DNA of 64,000 bases from RUG369 sp050949645. Lineage in GTDB: Bacteria; Planctomycetota; Planctomycetia; Pirellulales; Thermoguttaceae. Numbering within the stretch: position 1 is the first letter of the stretch; the number at the start of each line of letters is the position of its first letter. The stretch is from positions 1,240,001 through 1,304,000 of the forward strand of contig JBMNGC010000001.1 in NCBI GenBank assembly GCA_050949645.1, given 5' to 3'. Below the pieces are notes generated by a model. That model made no database searches. It worked only from the letters and a program-made list of their open reading frames with translations, and was not told the origin of the DNA. The position numbers were made by a program, and so were the translations under genes. Shown one piece after another: positions 18,701-25,906 of this stretch.

Positions 18701-18861
18701 AAAAAGGCGATACGCTTTCAGCTGAACGCAAGGCTGAAATTGAAAAACTTTTCGATTTCAGCTCGTTCACAACAGACATGACGCACTTCTCGCTCGACCC
18801 GCAACTGCTGTTGCAGCGTCGCCGCGCTGTGGGTCAGGCTGTCGACGAACTCAGCAGATAG
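15751..18861 (+). CDS. Secreted GH123/DUF4091-type glycoside hydrolase
   Basis: A 1036-aa exported protein. I chose the ATG at 15751 because AGGAGG lies 10 bases ahead and a signal peptide follows at once (LLGLLGYVVAALTIVPSLLA); an upstream in-frame start adds only a non-signal extension. The N-terminal half is beta-rich (binding-type domains). The C-terminal half matches the DUF4091/GH123 catalytic domain: VNVWNFDLP, then a barrel with YTYTFDEP, in which Asp774-Glu775 matches the adjacent Asp-Glu pair used by GH123 beta-N-acetylgalactosaminidases in substrate-assisted catalysis, and the late GNGDGRFIYPP and IRWEMIRAGIQDIE blocks. The family is well supported; the exact sugar is inferred. It faces the GH20-like and DUF6807 genes, suggesting a shared glycan target. 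Confidence 0.85.
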   Translation: MKLKTALLGLLGYVVAALTIVPSLLATEPYYLPANVTTSVPSGWNSTNDDVILKDPQLGDVLSIVGDGASSQWLSKEIPLESRKGYRLRFKASQLGDDGSGCLCAGTNFFHIDFPDAAPGETPSQEKSVVFFTPEGKDGVYNARIRFSQWNSRREFRIAEPELCAVSPLYKLVPAQRESDSALELGDGEAIDSDGQYRLSILKSREHSNFDRPLFSTSATFNTNRFCFSKDQTVVYRFSFIPKSVTAFPGRGVVKEEKPLLISDGSIALNVGYHVSGKVEVEASRTGEEWTKVGETDGLGTETFPLASFFDGNDATELYIRLRAVASEEDDSCNFQVDRLIFNLNLATNGQYIGFGETLFADLANEEKGSDPNATLWSFTNDGVWTTPDAQNNSVLLKWDSSRLPKIDRPADPDSPIIETHYSAKLKRPANLSRLVYRYFIQNYTNAIEGVKVPGVDLSWCDADYRVPLEPAVFKLQKARPIELYAAGNDYESFQIVLRPQEAPLEGLTASIVGDLQGSDAKISKDNVELRYAYYHHVTEPTDKTCSPGYYPDALVPMDKGSDGKGAPIVVQVRQNQPVWVTVKTPAGTKPGQYKGSVKLSANDGKFAEIIPFVVNVWNFDLPVVNRFETAYGYQTRDILRYHNCKTDEENRAVMEMYFKKFGDYRVSPYSPTPFDPFIVSWNPDTNPPSCDIDFTAFDEEIKRVFEKYHFSNFRLNVQGLGGGTFEARYPGKIGQFDEDTPEYDAMMTDYGQKVVDHLKEIGMLDVAYTYTFDEPAEKDFEFVANQFAKIEKYFPGVNRMLTEEPSDAFNKILEDHDTSIDIWCPVSSNYSHVASLPEREKGARFWQYVCTVPKAPYCTEFTDHAAQELRLWHWQLLERDIVGSLVWQTTYWTSDTAYVDTCQNPYLDPMSWVVGYGLTPGTKQPWGNGDGRFIYPPLSAAVPGMNDGKVVMDEPNASIRWEMIRAGIQDIETFYILKDQLKEKGDTLSAERKAEIEKLFDFSSFTTDMTHFSLDPQLLLQRRRAVGQAVDELSR

Positions 18862-18888
18862 CTAGCGCTCTTTAAAGGCGAAATTTCA

Positions 18889-18918
18889 CGAACGCTCGGT
18901 CCCAGGACCGAGCGTTCG
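18889..18918. terminator. Strong hairpin between convergent genes
   Basis: A perfect 14-bp inverted repeat (CGAACGCTCGGTCC, then its complement) with only CA between the arms. It ends directly at the stop codon of the minus-strand gene. There is no clear T-run on either side, so it may end transcription on both strands only partly. Confidence 0.6.
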
Positions 18919-20076
18919 TCATCGTAAAAAGAAAGGAGTTTGTTCCTGAGGAACGAGGAGCGCGCAAAGAATAAAAGCAGTCTCCGCTTCCGTCGAAACA
19001 GAAGAACGCCAAAGTCCGTCGACGCCACGCTTTGCGAGCGCCTCGCGCGTCAAACGTTCAAAGAAGCGCTCCGCTCTGCTCTTCGTCTCCTCGTCTCGCG
19101 CGCCTCGCCAGTAAGCGAGCGCCGCGTAAAACTGGCCGTAGGCCCAATATTCTATTTTTTTCGTCTCATCAACGCCGCTCGTATCGAGCGGATAGATCTT
19201 CTCAAGATATTCAAAGCCGCGCTCAATTGCGCGACTATATCTTTCCCCCGACGCCTGTAACGCGTGAATCGCCGCCGAAGTACGACTATATCCACTCGGG
19301 CCGGCGAGAGTCAAGTATCGAAATCCTCCGTCGTCGTTTTGAAGACTTACAATATACCGCTCCGCGTCGGCGATCGTCTCCGCGGGAACGTGGATTCCTG
19401 CGTCGCGCGCTGCTCGCAGCGCCGACAACTGGCATGTCGTAACGGACAAATCCGCGACCGCAACTCGCTTCGGCTCATAGCGCCAGCCACCCTCCGAATT
19501 CTGCGTATGTACGAGAAATTCAACCGCTGCTTTCGCGGCGTCACGCGTCTCTGCGCGGTCAATCGCAGAAAGAAATAGCGTCGCAAACCCATGGCTGTAG
19601 GTCGGTTTACGCCCTTTGCCGGAGAGATCGGCGATCAGTCCGTAAGTCTCGGGGGCGTCCTTATCATTGTGGGCGCAAGCTAACAGATAGTCTATGACTC
19701 GCTCAAGTTCGCGACCGTAACGACCGCGGCCCGGCAAGCTACCCGACGCCAAAAACGCCAGCCCGCAGAGCGCCGCCACGCCGGGGTCGCGTCCAAAAAG
19801 CTCAGTTCCTGACCCAAAAGAGCCGGCGCTCGCGAAGCTCCGGCGTTCTGGTTCGCCGTTTTTGTCCAACGTCTCGACATTCTGGCGGCGCGCGAGTGCG
19901 TCAAGACTCTCTCGCGTCGCCTTAGCAAGCTCAGTTTCACCTGATTCAAAACTCCAGACATAATCCCCGCAAAGAGCCAACGCGGACGCAATCATTCCTT
20001 TAAGAACGCTTCGCCTATCGGCGAAACATCCGGAACAAAAACCGCGACAGTTGCGGTTGCGAAAATCTGCGCGCAT
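18919..20076 (-). CDS. Tat-type exported prenyltransferase/squalene-cyclase-repeat protein
   Basis: A 385-aa protein with an alpha/alpha-toroid fold. Repeats of the QxxxGGW type are visible: QNSEGGWRYEP, QNDDGGFRY, and the final DGLWRSSVSTEAETAFILCAL. This fold occurs in terpene cyclases and protein prenyltransferases, but planctomycetes carry many such proteins with no shown cyclase activity, and the DxDD motif of squalene-hopene cyclases is not seen. The N-terminus has DRRSVLKGM followed by a hydrophobic stretch, which is a Tat-like signal, preceded by an unusual Cys-containing leader (CRGFCSGC). It starts 32 bases after the methyltransferase-NnrE fusion gene on the same strand, so they are probably one operon. 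Function unknown. Confidence 0.8.
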   Translation of the reverse strand: MRADFRNRNCRGFCSGCFADRRSVLKGMIASALALCGDYVWSFESGETELAKATRESLDALARRQNVETLDKNGEPERRSFASAGSFGSGTELFGRDPGVAALCGLAFLASGSLPGRGRYGRELERVIDYLLACAHNDKDAPETYGLIADLSGKGRKPTYSHGFATLFLSAIDRAETRDAAKAAVEFLVHTQNSEGGWRYEPKRVAVADLSVTTCQLSALRAARDAGIHVPAETIADAERYIVSLQNDDGGFRYLTLAGPSGYSRTSAAIHALQASGERYSRAIERGFEYLEKIYPLDTSGVDETKKIEYWAYGQFYAALAYWRGARDEETKSRAERFFERLTREALAKRGVDGLWRSSVSTEAETAFILCALLVPQEQTPFFLR

Positions 20077-20108
20077 TGGGATTATCCAAAAAAATTACTG
20101 ACAGGCGT

Positions 20109-21569
20109 TCAGGAGTCTAGGAGAGGCGCGACGGGAACTCCAATATCGCCGACATGAAGCTCCCCGACATAGGGTTGAGCCTGCCGCGTCAGGAGTCCTT
20201 TCTTCATCGCGGCAAGCGTTGTTGTAAGCGTTGCTTTGACGGAATCGGTCGCGACGCTCCCGTCGTCCGCATTAAGTCCGCTGGGAACGTCGACCGCGTA
20301 CACGGGCTTTCCCGACATATTGATCAGGGGGACGATTGTATCGTAGGGCGCGCGAAGGGGGCCGGTGGCGCCGGTACCTAAGAGCGCGTCGACGATCCAG
20401 TCAGCTCTCCTGAATTCCTGTTCAAGTCGATCCAAACTCTCTCGAGAGCCGTCCGCATAGAAAAGTTTTTCCGGTGCGTCTTTCGTCATGGCCTGCACTA
20501 TTTGAAGGTTGGCAAGCGCATCGCCTTTATAAGCGTCAAAGGGAGCAAAGGTTACGACGTGACAGTTGATTCCAAGGAGTTCAAGACGTCTAAAGAGAGC
20601 GAACCCATCTCCGCCGTTATTTCCCTTGCCGCAACATATCAAGACTGTGCGCAGCGGCGAGCCCGGACTGAGCGTTAGCGCGCGTTGAACGAAAACTTCA
20701 GCAAGAGACCGCGCGGCATTCTCCATAAGCAGGAGGGTCGGAACACGCCAGCTCTGCGCGGCGTTCGAGTCGACTGCTCGTGTCTCCGCCACGGTCAGCG
20801 GCGGAGCAGGAGTATCGTCAACCTTGCGGCAAACGTAGGCGCGAAGGAATCCGCTATCGTCAAAGATTTTTTCAACCTTAAGCCCAACGCGATCGAAGAT
20901 CCCTTCGAGATACCATGAGAAGGTACTGTATTCCGAAGAAATATGCGCGTTGGCCTCGCGTCCTGCGGCGTTCTCCATCTCATTAAGGAGTCTCTCGACC
21001 CCGTCGTGCCAATCCTGGATCGGGAAAGTAAAGACGACGTCGTAAAGGTAGAATACCCCGCCAGGCTTGAGTGCGTCGGCAATTTGTTGTATCGCAACTC
21101 CCTTCCAGAAGTCTGGCAGATGATGGAGCGCTATTGACGAAATAATGAAGTCGAATTTTTCAGGTCGATCTTTGCGAGCCCAAAACGTCAGCAAGCCCGC
21201 ATTATAAAGTTTAACTTCACACTGGGTTCCCGCCGACGAGCGTTCCTGAGGCGTTTCTTGACCACGTTCTTCGTCAAGTTTCCTCTTGAGGAGCGCAAGC
21301 ATGCTCTTAGAGACGTCGGCGGCGCAAACCTGCCGGCAGTATTTCGCAGCGCGCAATGTGAACGCGCCGGAGCCGCATCCAAGGTCCAGCGCCGAGTCGG
21401 AGGGCTTGAGTCCCGTCCGCTCGCAAATGCGATGAAATTCAGCGTCAAAATCTCGAAAGCGCAGATGGCGTTCCTCAAAATTACGAACGACTTCGAGGTC
21501 GGCGTAATCGACGCCGCTCGCGTGAAATTCATTGTACATCCAGGATGGCAAAGCGTTATTGTCGGACAT
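20109..21569 (-). CDS. Fusion of SAM methyltransferase and NnrE (NAD(P)HX epimerase) domains
   Basis: A 486-aa protein with two domains. Residues 1-255 are a class I methyltransferase with the SAM-binding LDLGCGSGAF near 62-71 and the post-motif IISSIALHHLPDFW. Residues 262-486 match YjeF_N/NnrE: VDSNAAQSWRVPTLLLMENA, the nucleotide loop CCGKGNNGGDGF, DALLGTGATGPLRAPY and VYAVDVPSGLNADDG. NnrE interconverts R- and S-NAD(P)HX so that the dehydratase NnrD can repair it. The partner NnrD (YjeF_C), commonly fused to NnrE, is absent here, and a methyltransferase takes the N-terminal place instead. The second domain is confidently assigned; the methyl acceptor is unknown. Likely cytoplasmic and co-transcribed with the toroid protein downstream. 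Confidence 0.88.
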   Translation of the reverse strand: MSDNNALPSWMYNEFHASGVDYADLEVVRNFEERHLRFRDFDAEFHRICERTGLKPSDSALDLGCGSGAFTLRAAKYCRQVCAADVSKSMLALLKRKLDEERGQETPQERSSAGTQCEVKLYNAGLLTFWARKDRPEKFDFIISSIALHHLPDFWKGVAIQQIADALKPGGVFYLYDVVFTFPIQDWHDGVERLLNEMENAAGREANAHISSEYSTFSWYLEGIFDRVGLKVEKIFDDSGFLRAYVCRKVDDTPAPPLTVAETRAVDSNAAQSWRVPTLLLMENAARSLAEVFVQRALTLSPGSPLRTVLICCGKGNNGGDGFALFRRLELLGINCHVVTFAPFDAYKGDALANLQIVQAMTKDAPEKLFYADGSRESLDRLEQEFRRADWIVDALLGTGATGPLRAPYDTIVPLINMSGKPVYAVDVPSGLNADDGSVATDSVKATLTTTLAAMKKGLLTRQAQPYVGELHVGDIGVPVAPLLDS

Positions 21570-22046
21570 GATTGTTCTCTTGCGGTCTGTTTAAAAGCGT
21601 CAGGGAAGCCCGAGTCGATTGTACTCTTTTGCTACGTAGAATAAAGCGAGCAGCGCAAAAAAGGAATCATGGTAGTTTACGAACGACGCCGGTTTGAAGA
21701 CGATGCGTCGCCCTAACGACTCGACGTCTAGGCCCTCTATTAAAAGATATTGTCCGTAAATTAACGATCGCTCCGCACGCGTAATCTGTCGATCGAAAGT
21801 TCATCGTCAAGCGAGTCGCGAAGGAACCGTTGTCGAATGCCGGGCGCTCTTTGGTATTTTTATTGCACATTTTTCCCATCTTGTTGATTTTGAGTTTGCG
21901 AAGGGATAAAATGACTGAACAATCGATTTATGCAGGTCGTTGCGCCGGTCATCCGCGAGCGCTAACGGCCTATACGTCCTGATTCCTTCGTATACTTCGC
22001 GTCGTCGCACGCGGTATCGCAACTAACATCTACTGAGGTCAAACCA
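21570..22046 (+). other. Intergenic region with promoter and leader of oxidoreductase copy 1
   Basis: The first 270 bases show no supported gene. From about 21838 the sequence is homologous to the regions upstream of copies 2 (from about 23863) and 3 (from about 25700): a CTTTGGT block, a TTCACATTTTTC-like tract, the promoter, and a leader of about 130 bases ending in ACTGAGGTCA before the start codon. Confidence 0.75.
21884..21912 (+). promoter_or_regulatory. Promoter of oxidoreductase copy 1
   Basis: TTGATT, a 17-base spacer and TAAAAT. The same layout is kept upstream of copies 2 and 3, where the surrounding sequence has diverged more, which supports it as functional. Confidence 0.75.
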
Positions 22047-23552
22047 ATGAAACAGTTCACACGACGTCGTTTTATCGAGGGAGCTCTCCTCTCCGCAGCA
22101 GCCGCAGCCTCCGCGGCGAGTCCGATTTTTAATTCTTCGCAACGTCTCCGCGCGCAGGATGGGAAGATCTCACCCAACGAGAAACTCGGCGCTATGATCG
22201 TCGGTTGCGGCGGTCGTTCCGGCGATCATATCAATGGCTTTCTCGCCGACGGTCGCGTCCAGATTCTCTACGTCTGCGACCCTGATACCGCGCACGCTGA
22301 AAACCGCGCCAAGATGATTGAAGAAAAAGCCGGTTATCGTCCCAAGGTCGTCGCCGATCTCCGCGACGCGCTTTCCGATTCAGATCTTGACTTCATCTCC
22401 TGCGCTTCCACGAACCATTGGCATGCGCTCTGCGGCGTCTGGGCGATGCAGGCGGGTAAGCACGCGTACATCGAGAAGCCAATCTGCCACAATATCCACG
22501 AGGGCAAGGCGCTCATCGCCTGCGCAGAGAAGTACGGTGTGATGTGCCAGGTCGGCTCGCAGTGTCGTTCCCACAAGGCTATCCAAGAAGCGTTTGAATT
22601 CGCACGAGACGGTGGAATCGGGGAAATCAAACTTACGCGCGGCCTCTGCTACAAGCGCCGTAAGTCGATCGGCGCACTCGGCAAATACTCTGTTCCGAAA
22701 ACCGTCGATTACAACCTCTGGTCCGGTCCTGCTCCGATCGTCGACCCGCCGACCCGTCCTAATTTCCATTATGACTGGCACTGGCAGCGACTCTATGGAA
22801 ACGGCGATCTTGGCAACCAGGGCCCGCACCAGACGGATATTGCTCGGACCTTCCTCGGCGTTGATGAGTTCCCCTCGAGCGTAATCTCCTACGGCGGACG
22901 CCTTGGCTATCAGGCGGAACGCAATGACGATAGCTACGTCGACGCAGGCGATACGGCGAATACGGAAGTTTCGATCTACAACTATGCCGACGGCAAAACG
23001 CTCGTTTTTGAAACTCGCGGTCTTGAAACCGAAGATTATCGAGGCGCAAAGATTGGAGTCGTCGCGCACGGTTCTGCAGGTTATCTTGTGCAGATCGCCT
23101 ATGATTACTGCGCCGCCTTTGATAACGATATGAAAATGTTCAAGGAATTCCGCGGCGGCGGCAACCACTACCGTAATTTCCTTGACGCGATCTACAACGA
23201 CGACTATGCTAGCCTGAACGCTGACGCACGTTGCGGTCACCTCTCCGCTGGGCTCAGTCATGTCGGCAACATCTCGTATTACCTCGGCGAAGACAATAAA
23301 GTTTCTGTTGAGGAAGCGAAAAAGATCGTCGCCGACATCCCCGGTAACGACGATAATCTGGACACGCTCCAGCGCACTGTCGATCACCTGATCAAGAACA
23401 ACGTCGATCTCGATAAGTATCCCCTCTCGATGGGACGCGCCCTTAAAATCGACCCCAAGACGGAATCCTTCATCGGCGATCCAGAGGCAACCAAGCTCGA
23501 GACGCGCGAGTATCGCGACGATTTCGTCATTCCGCCTGTCGCTGAGGTCTGA
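22047..23552 (+). CDS. Tat-exported Gfo/Idh/MocA-family oxidoreductase, copy 1
   Basis: A 501-aa NAD(P)-dependent sugar oxidoreductase. The twin-arginine signal TRRRFIEGALLSAAAAAS is followed by a Rossmann fold (AMIVGCGGRSGDH) and the family hallmark E143-K144-P145 (HAYIEKPICHN), whose Lys is catalytic. The C-terminal half carries the beta-sheet substrate domain; blocks such as NFHYDWHWQRLYGNGDLGN and DADARCGHLSAGLSH are typical of the planctomycete Tat-exported subgroup. Relatives oxidise or isomerise sugars, often through 3-keto intermediates, and a DUF1080 protein of the 3-keto-glycoside hydrolase type is present at 59763. The Shine-Dalgarno site is GAGGT. First of three tandem copies; this one is intact and lacks two residues found in copy 2 (after LVQ). 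Confidence 0.92.
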   Translation: MKQFTRRRFIEGALLSAAAAASAASPIFNSSQRLRAQDGKISPNEKLGAMIVGCGGRSGDHINGFLADGRVQILYVCDPDTAHAENRAKMIEEKAGYRPKVVADLRDALSDSDLDFISCASTNHWHALCGVWAMQAGKHAYIEKPICHNIHEGKALIACAEKYGVMCQVGSQCRSHKAIQEAFEFARDGGIGEIKLTRGLCYKRRKSIGALGKYSVPKTVDYNLWSGPAPIVDPPTRPNFHYDWHWQRLYGNGDLGNQGPHQTDIARTFLGVDEFPSSVISYGGRLGYQAERNDDSYVDAGDTANTEVSIYNYADGKTLVFETRGLETEDYRGAKIGVVAHGSAGYLVQIAYDYCAAFDNDMKMFKEFRGGGNHYRNFLDAIYNDDYASLNADARCGHLSAGLSHVGNISYYLGEDNKVSVEEAKKIVADIPGNDDNLDTLQRTVDHLIKNNVDLDKYPLSMGRALKIDPKTESFIGDPEATKLETREYRDDFVIPPVAEV

Positions 23553-23666
23553 TTCCGGCGTTACGTCGCGCCCTTCTCGAGGTTCGGTTGTCCTTTAACG
23601 ACGACCGCCGATGAGAACAACGCGCGATTGTAGTTCGCTTTACGCCGTTATGACGGCGCTTCATTA

Positions 23667-23712
23667 ACGCTCGCGAAATTCGCTCGAAGTAAGAAGAGCG
23701 GTTCGCGAGCGT
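23667..23712 (+). terminator. Conserved hairpin after oxidoreductase copy 1
   Basis: ACGCTCGCGAA pairs perfectly with TTCGCGAGCGT, with an inner CGCTC/GAGCG pairing. The same hairpin recurs at the same place after copies 2 and 3. The trailing T-run is poor (GTTGCTTTAT), so it could also be a processing or stability element. Confidence 0.6.
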
Positions 23713-23906
23713 GTTGCTTTATCGCTCCTGTAAAAGAATTGCTTTGGAAAACGCCTGAGAAATATCTACTCTTTAATCCCCTTGAATAAAGCGAGCGGCG
23801 TTCCTTCGAAGAAACGCATATTGTCAATGAAGAGAGCTTGACGCAAAAGGGCCGACGTCAAAAGCCAAGCGGGCTTTGGTACTTTATTTCACATTTTCTT
23901 CTCTCG

Positions 23907-23935
23907 TTGCTTTTGAGTTTGCAAAGAGGTAGAAT
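23907..23935 (+). promoter_or_regulatory. Promoter of oxidoreductase copy 2
   Basis: TTGCTT, a 17-base spacer (beginning TTGAGTTTGC) and TAGAAT, aligned with the copy 1 and copy 3 promoters. Confidence 0.72.
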
Positions 23936-24058
23936 AGTCAAGTTGTGCAGGTTGGACGTCGGTTTTCCCCGCGTGCTAACGTCCTACCCGTCCTGATTCC
24001 TCCGTATACTTCGTTGCGTCACGCGGTAATGCAACCAACATCTACCGAGGTCATTCTT

Positions 24059-25570
24059 ATGAGACAATACACACGACGTCGTTTTATCGAGGACGCTCTT
24101 CTTTCCGCCGTTGCCGCAGCTTCCGCGGCCAGTCCGCTTCTCAATTCTTCGCAATTTCTTCGTGCGCAAGATGGGAAAATTTCACCCAATGAGAAACTCG
24201 GCGCCATGATTGTCGGTTGCGGAGGTCGTTCCGGCGACCATATCAACGGCTATCTCGCCGACGGTCGCGTCCAGATTCTCTACGTCTGCGATCCGGACGT
24301 CGCGCGCGCTGAAAGTCGAGCTCAGATGATTGAAGAAAAAGCCGGTTATCGTCCCAAGACCGTCGCCGATCTCCGCGACGGACTTTCCGATCCAGCTCTT
24401 GACTTCGTTTCCTGCGCTTCTACGAACCATTGGCATGCGCTCTGCGGCGTCTGGGCGATGCAGGCGGGTAAACACGCGTACATCGAGAAGCCAATCTGCC
24501 ACAACCTCCACGAGGGTAAGGCGCTCATCGCCTGCGCGAAGAAATATGGCGTCATGTGCCAGGTCGGCTCGCAGTTCCGCTCCTCCACAGCTATCCAGAA
24601 CGCCTTTGAGTTCGCACGAAATGGTGGAATCGGAGAAATCAAACTTACGCGCGGTCTCTGCTACAAGCGCCGTAAGTCGATCGGCGCCCTCGGCCAATAC
24701 GCCGTTCCGGAAACCGTCGATTATGACGTCTGGTCTGGTCCCGCCCCGATTGTGGATCCGCCGACTCGTCCTAATTTCCATTATGACTGGCACTGGCAGC
24801 GACTCTATGGAAACGGCGACCTTGGCAACCAAGGCCCCCACCAGACGGATATTGCACGAACCTTCCTCGGCGTCGATCAGTTCCCGTCAAGCGTGATCTC
24901 CTATGGCGGACGCCTTGGCTATCAGGCAGAACGCAACGACGACAGTTACGTCGACGCGGGCGATACGGCGAATACGGAAGTTTCGATCTACAATTATGCC
25001 GACGGCAAAACGCTCGTTTTCGAAACACGCGGTCTCGAGACCGATGATTATCGAACCGCAAAGATTGGAGTCGTCGCGCACGGCTCTGCAGGCTATCTTG
25101 TGCAGTCGCAGATCGCGTACGATTACTGCGCCGCCTTCGATAAGGACATGAAGATGTTCAAGGAATTCCGCGGCAGCGGCAATCACTTCCGTAACTTCGT
25201 CGACGCGATCTACAACGACGACTACGCTAGCCTGAACGCTGACGCGCGTTGCGGTCACCTTGCCGCGGGGCTCAGCCATGTTGGCAATATTTCCTATTAC
25301 CTCGGCGAAGATAATAAGGTTTCTGTGGAGGAAGCGAGAAAAATCGTCGCCGATATTCCAGGGAACGACGATAACCTGGATACATTCCAGCGTACTGTCG
25401 ATCATCTTATCAAGAACAACGTCGATCTCGATAAATATCCCCTCTCGATGGGACGCGCCCTTAAGATCGATCCCGAGACCGAATCCTTTATCGACGATCC
25501 AGAGGCGACCAAGCTCGAGACGCGCGAATATCGCGACGATTTCGTCATTCCGCCTGTCGCTGAGGTCTGA
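24059..25570 (+). CDS. Tat-exported Gfo/Idh/MocA-family oxidoreductase, copy 2
   Basis: A 503-aa paralogue of copy 1. I start it at the ATG at 24059, where the Tat signal TRRRFIEDALLSAVAAAS begins after a conserved ACCGAGGTCA leader end; the frame is open further upstream but that part aligns with the untranslated leader of the other copies. The Rossmann GCGGRSGDH and the EKP motif (YIEKPICHN) are kept. It has two extra residues after LVQ compared with copy 1. Differences between copies are concentrated in the region around the FRSSTAIQNAF segment and near 365-400, which could alter substrate fit. Intact and probably active; substrate unknown. Confidence 0.92.
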   Translation: MRQYTRRRFIEDALLSAVAAASAASPLLNSSQFLRAQDGKISPNEKLGAMIVGCGGRSGDHINGYLADGRVQILYVCDPDVARAESRAQMIEEKAGYRPKTVADLRDGLSDPALDFVSCASTNHWHALCGVWAMQAGKHAYIEKPICHNLHEGKALIACAKKYGVMCQVGSQFRSSTAIQNAFEFARNGGIGEIKLTRGLCYKRRKSIGALGQYAVPETVDYDVWSGPAPIVDPPTRPNFHYDWHWQRLYGNGDLGNQGPHQTDIARTFLGVDQFPSSVISYGGRLGYQAERNDDSYVDAGDTANTEVSIYNYADGKTLVFETRGLETDDYRTAKIGVVAHGSAGYLVQSQIAYDYCAAFDKDMKMFKEFRGSGNHFRNFVDAIYNDDYASLNADARCGHLAAGLSHVGNISYYLGEDNKVSVEEARKIVADIPGNDDNLDTFQRTVDHLIKNNVDLDKYPLSMGRALKIDPETESFIDDPEATKLETREYRDDFVIPPVAEV

Positions 25571-25615
25571 TTTCGGCGTTAGGTCGCTTTACGCCATTAT
25601 GACGGCGCTTCATTA

Positions 25616-25661
25616 ACGCTCGCGAAATTCGCTCGAAGTAAGAAGAGCGATTCGCGAGCGT
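25616..25661 (+). terminator. Conserved hairpin after oxidoreductase copy 2
   Basis: The same perfect ACGCTCGCGAA/TTCGCGAGCGT stem as after copy 1. The stretch between stop codon and hairpin is about 80 bases shorter here than after copies 1 and 3. Confidence 0.6.
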
Positions 25662-25745
25662 ATTACTTTATCGTACCGGTAGAAGTAAAAGAAGGCTCGT
25701 CAAGAGCTGGTGCGCTTTGGTTTTTTTCACATTTTTCTCCTCTCG

Positions 25746-25774
25746 TTGATTTTGAGTTTGCGAGGGGGTAGAAT
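25746..25774 (+). promoter_or_regulatory. Promoter of oxidoreductase copy 3
   Basis: TTGATT, a 17-base spacer and TAGAAT. It is fully kept although the gene behind it is frameshifted. Confidence 0.7.
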
Positions 25775-25906
25775 AATCCAACAATCGAGTTGTGCAGGTC
25801 GTGCGCCGGTTATCCATGGCGTGCAAACGACCTGTCCGCGCTGATTACTTCGTATACTTCGCGGCGTCATGCGGTGTCGCAACCAACATCCACTGAGGTC
25901 ATCCCT

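Larger units (their letters stand above)
25571..25906 (+). other. Intergenic region between oxidoreductase copies 2 and 3
   Basis: It holds the hairpin of copy 2, then the CTTTGGT block, the promoter and the leader of copy 3. No separate gene is seen. Confidence 0.7.

Noticed and set aside
23945..24058. An N-terminal extension of 38 residues on oxidoreductase copy 2
   Set aside because: It aligns with the untranslated leader of copies 1 and 3, and the Tat signal starts only at 24059.
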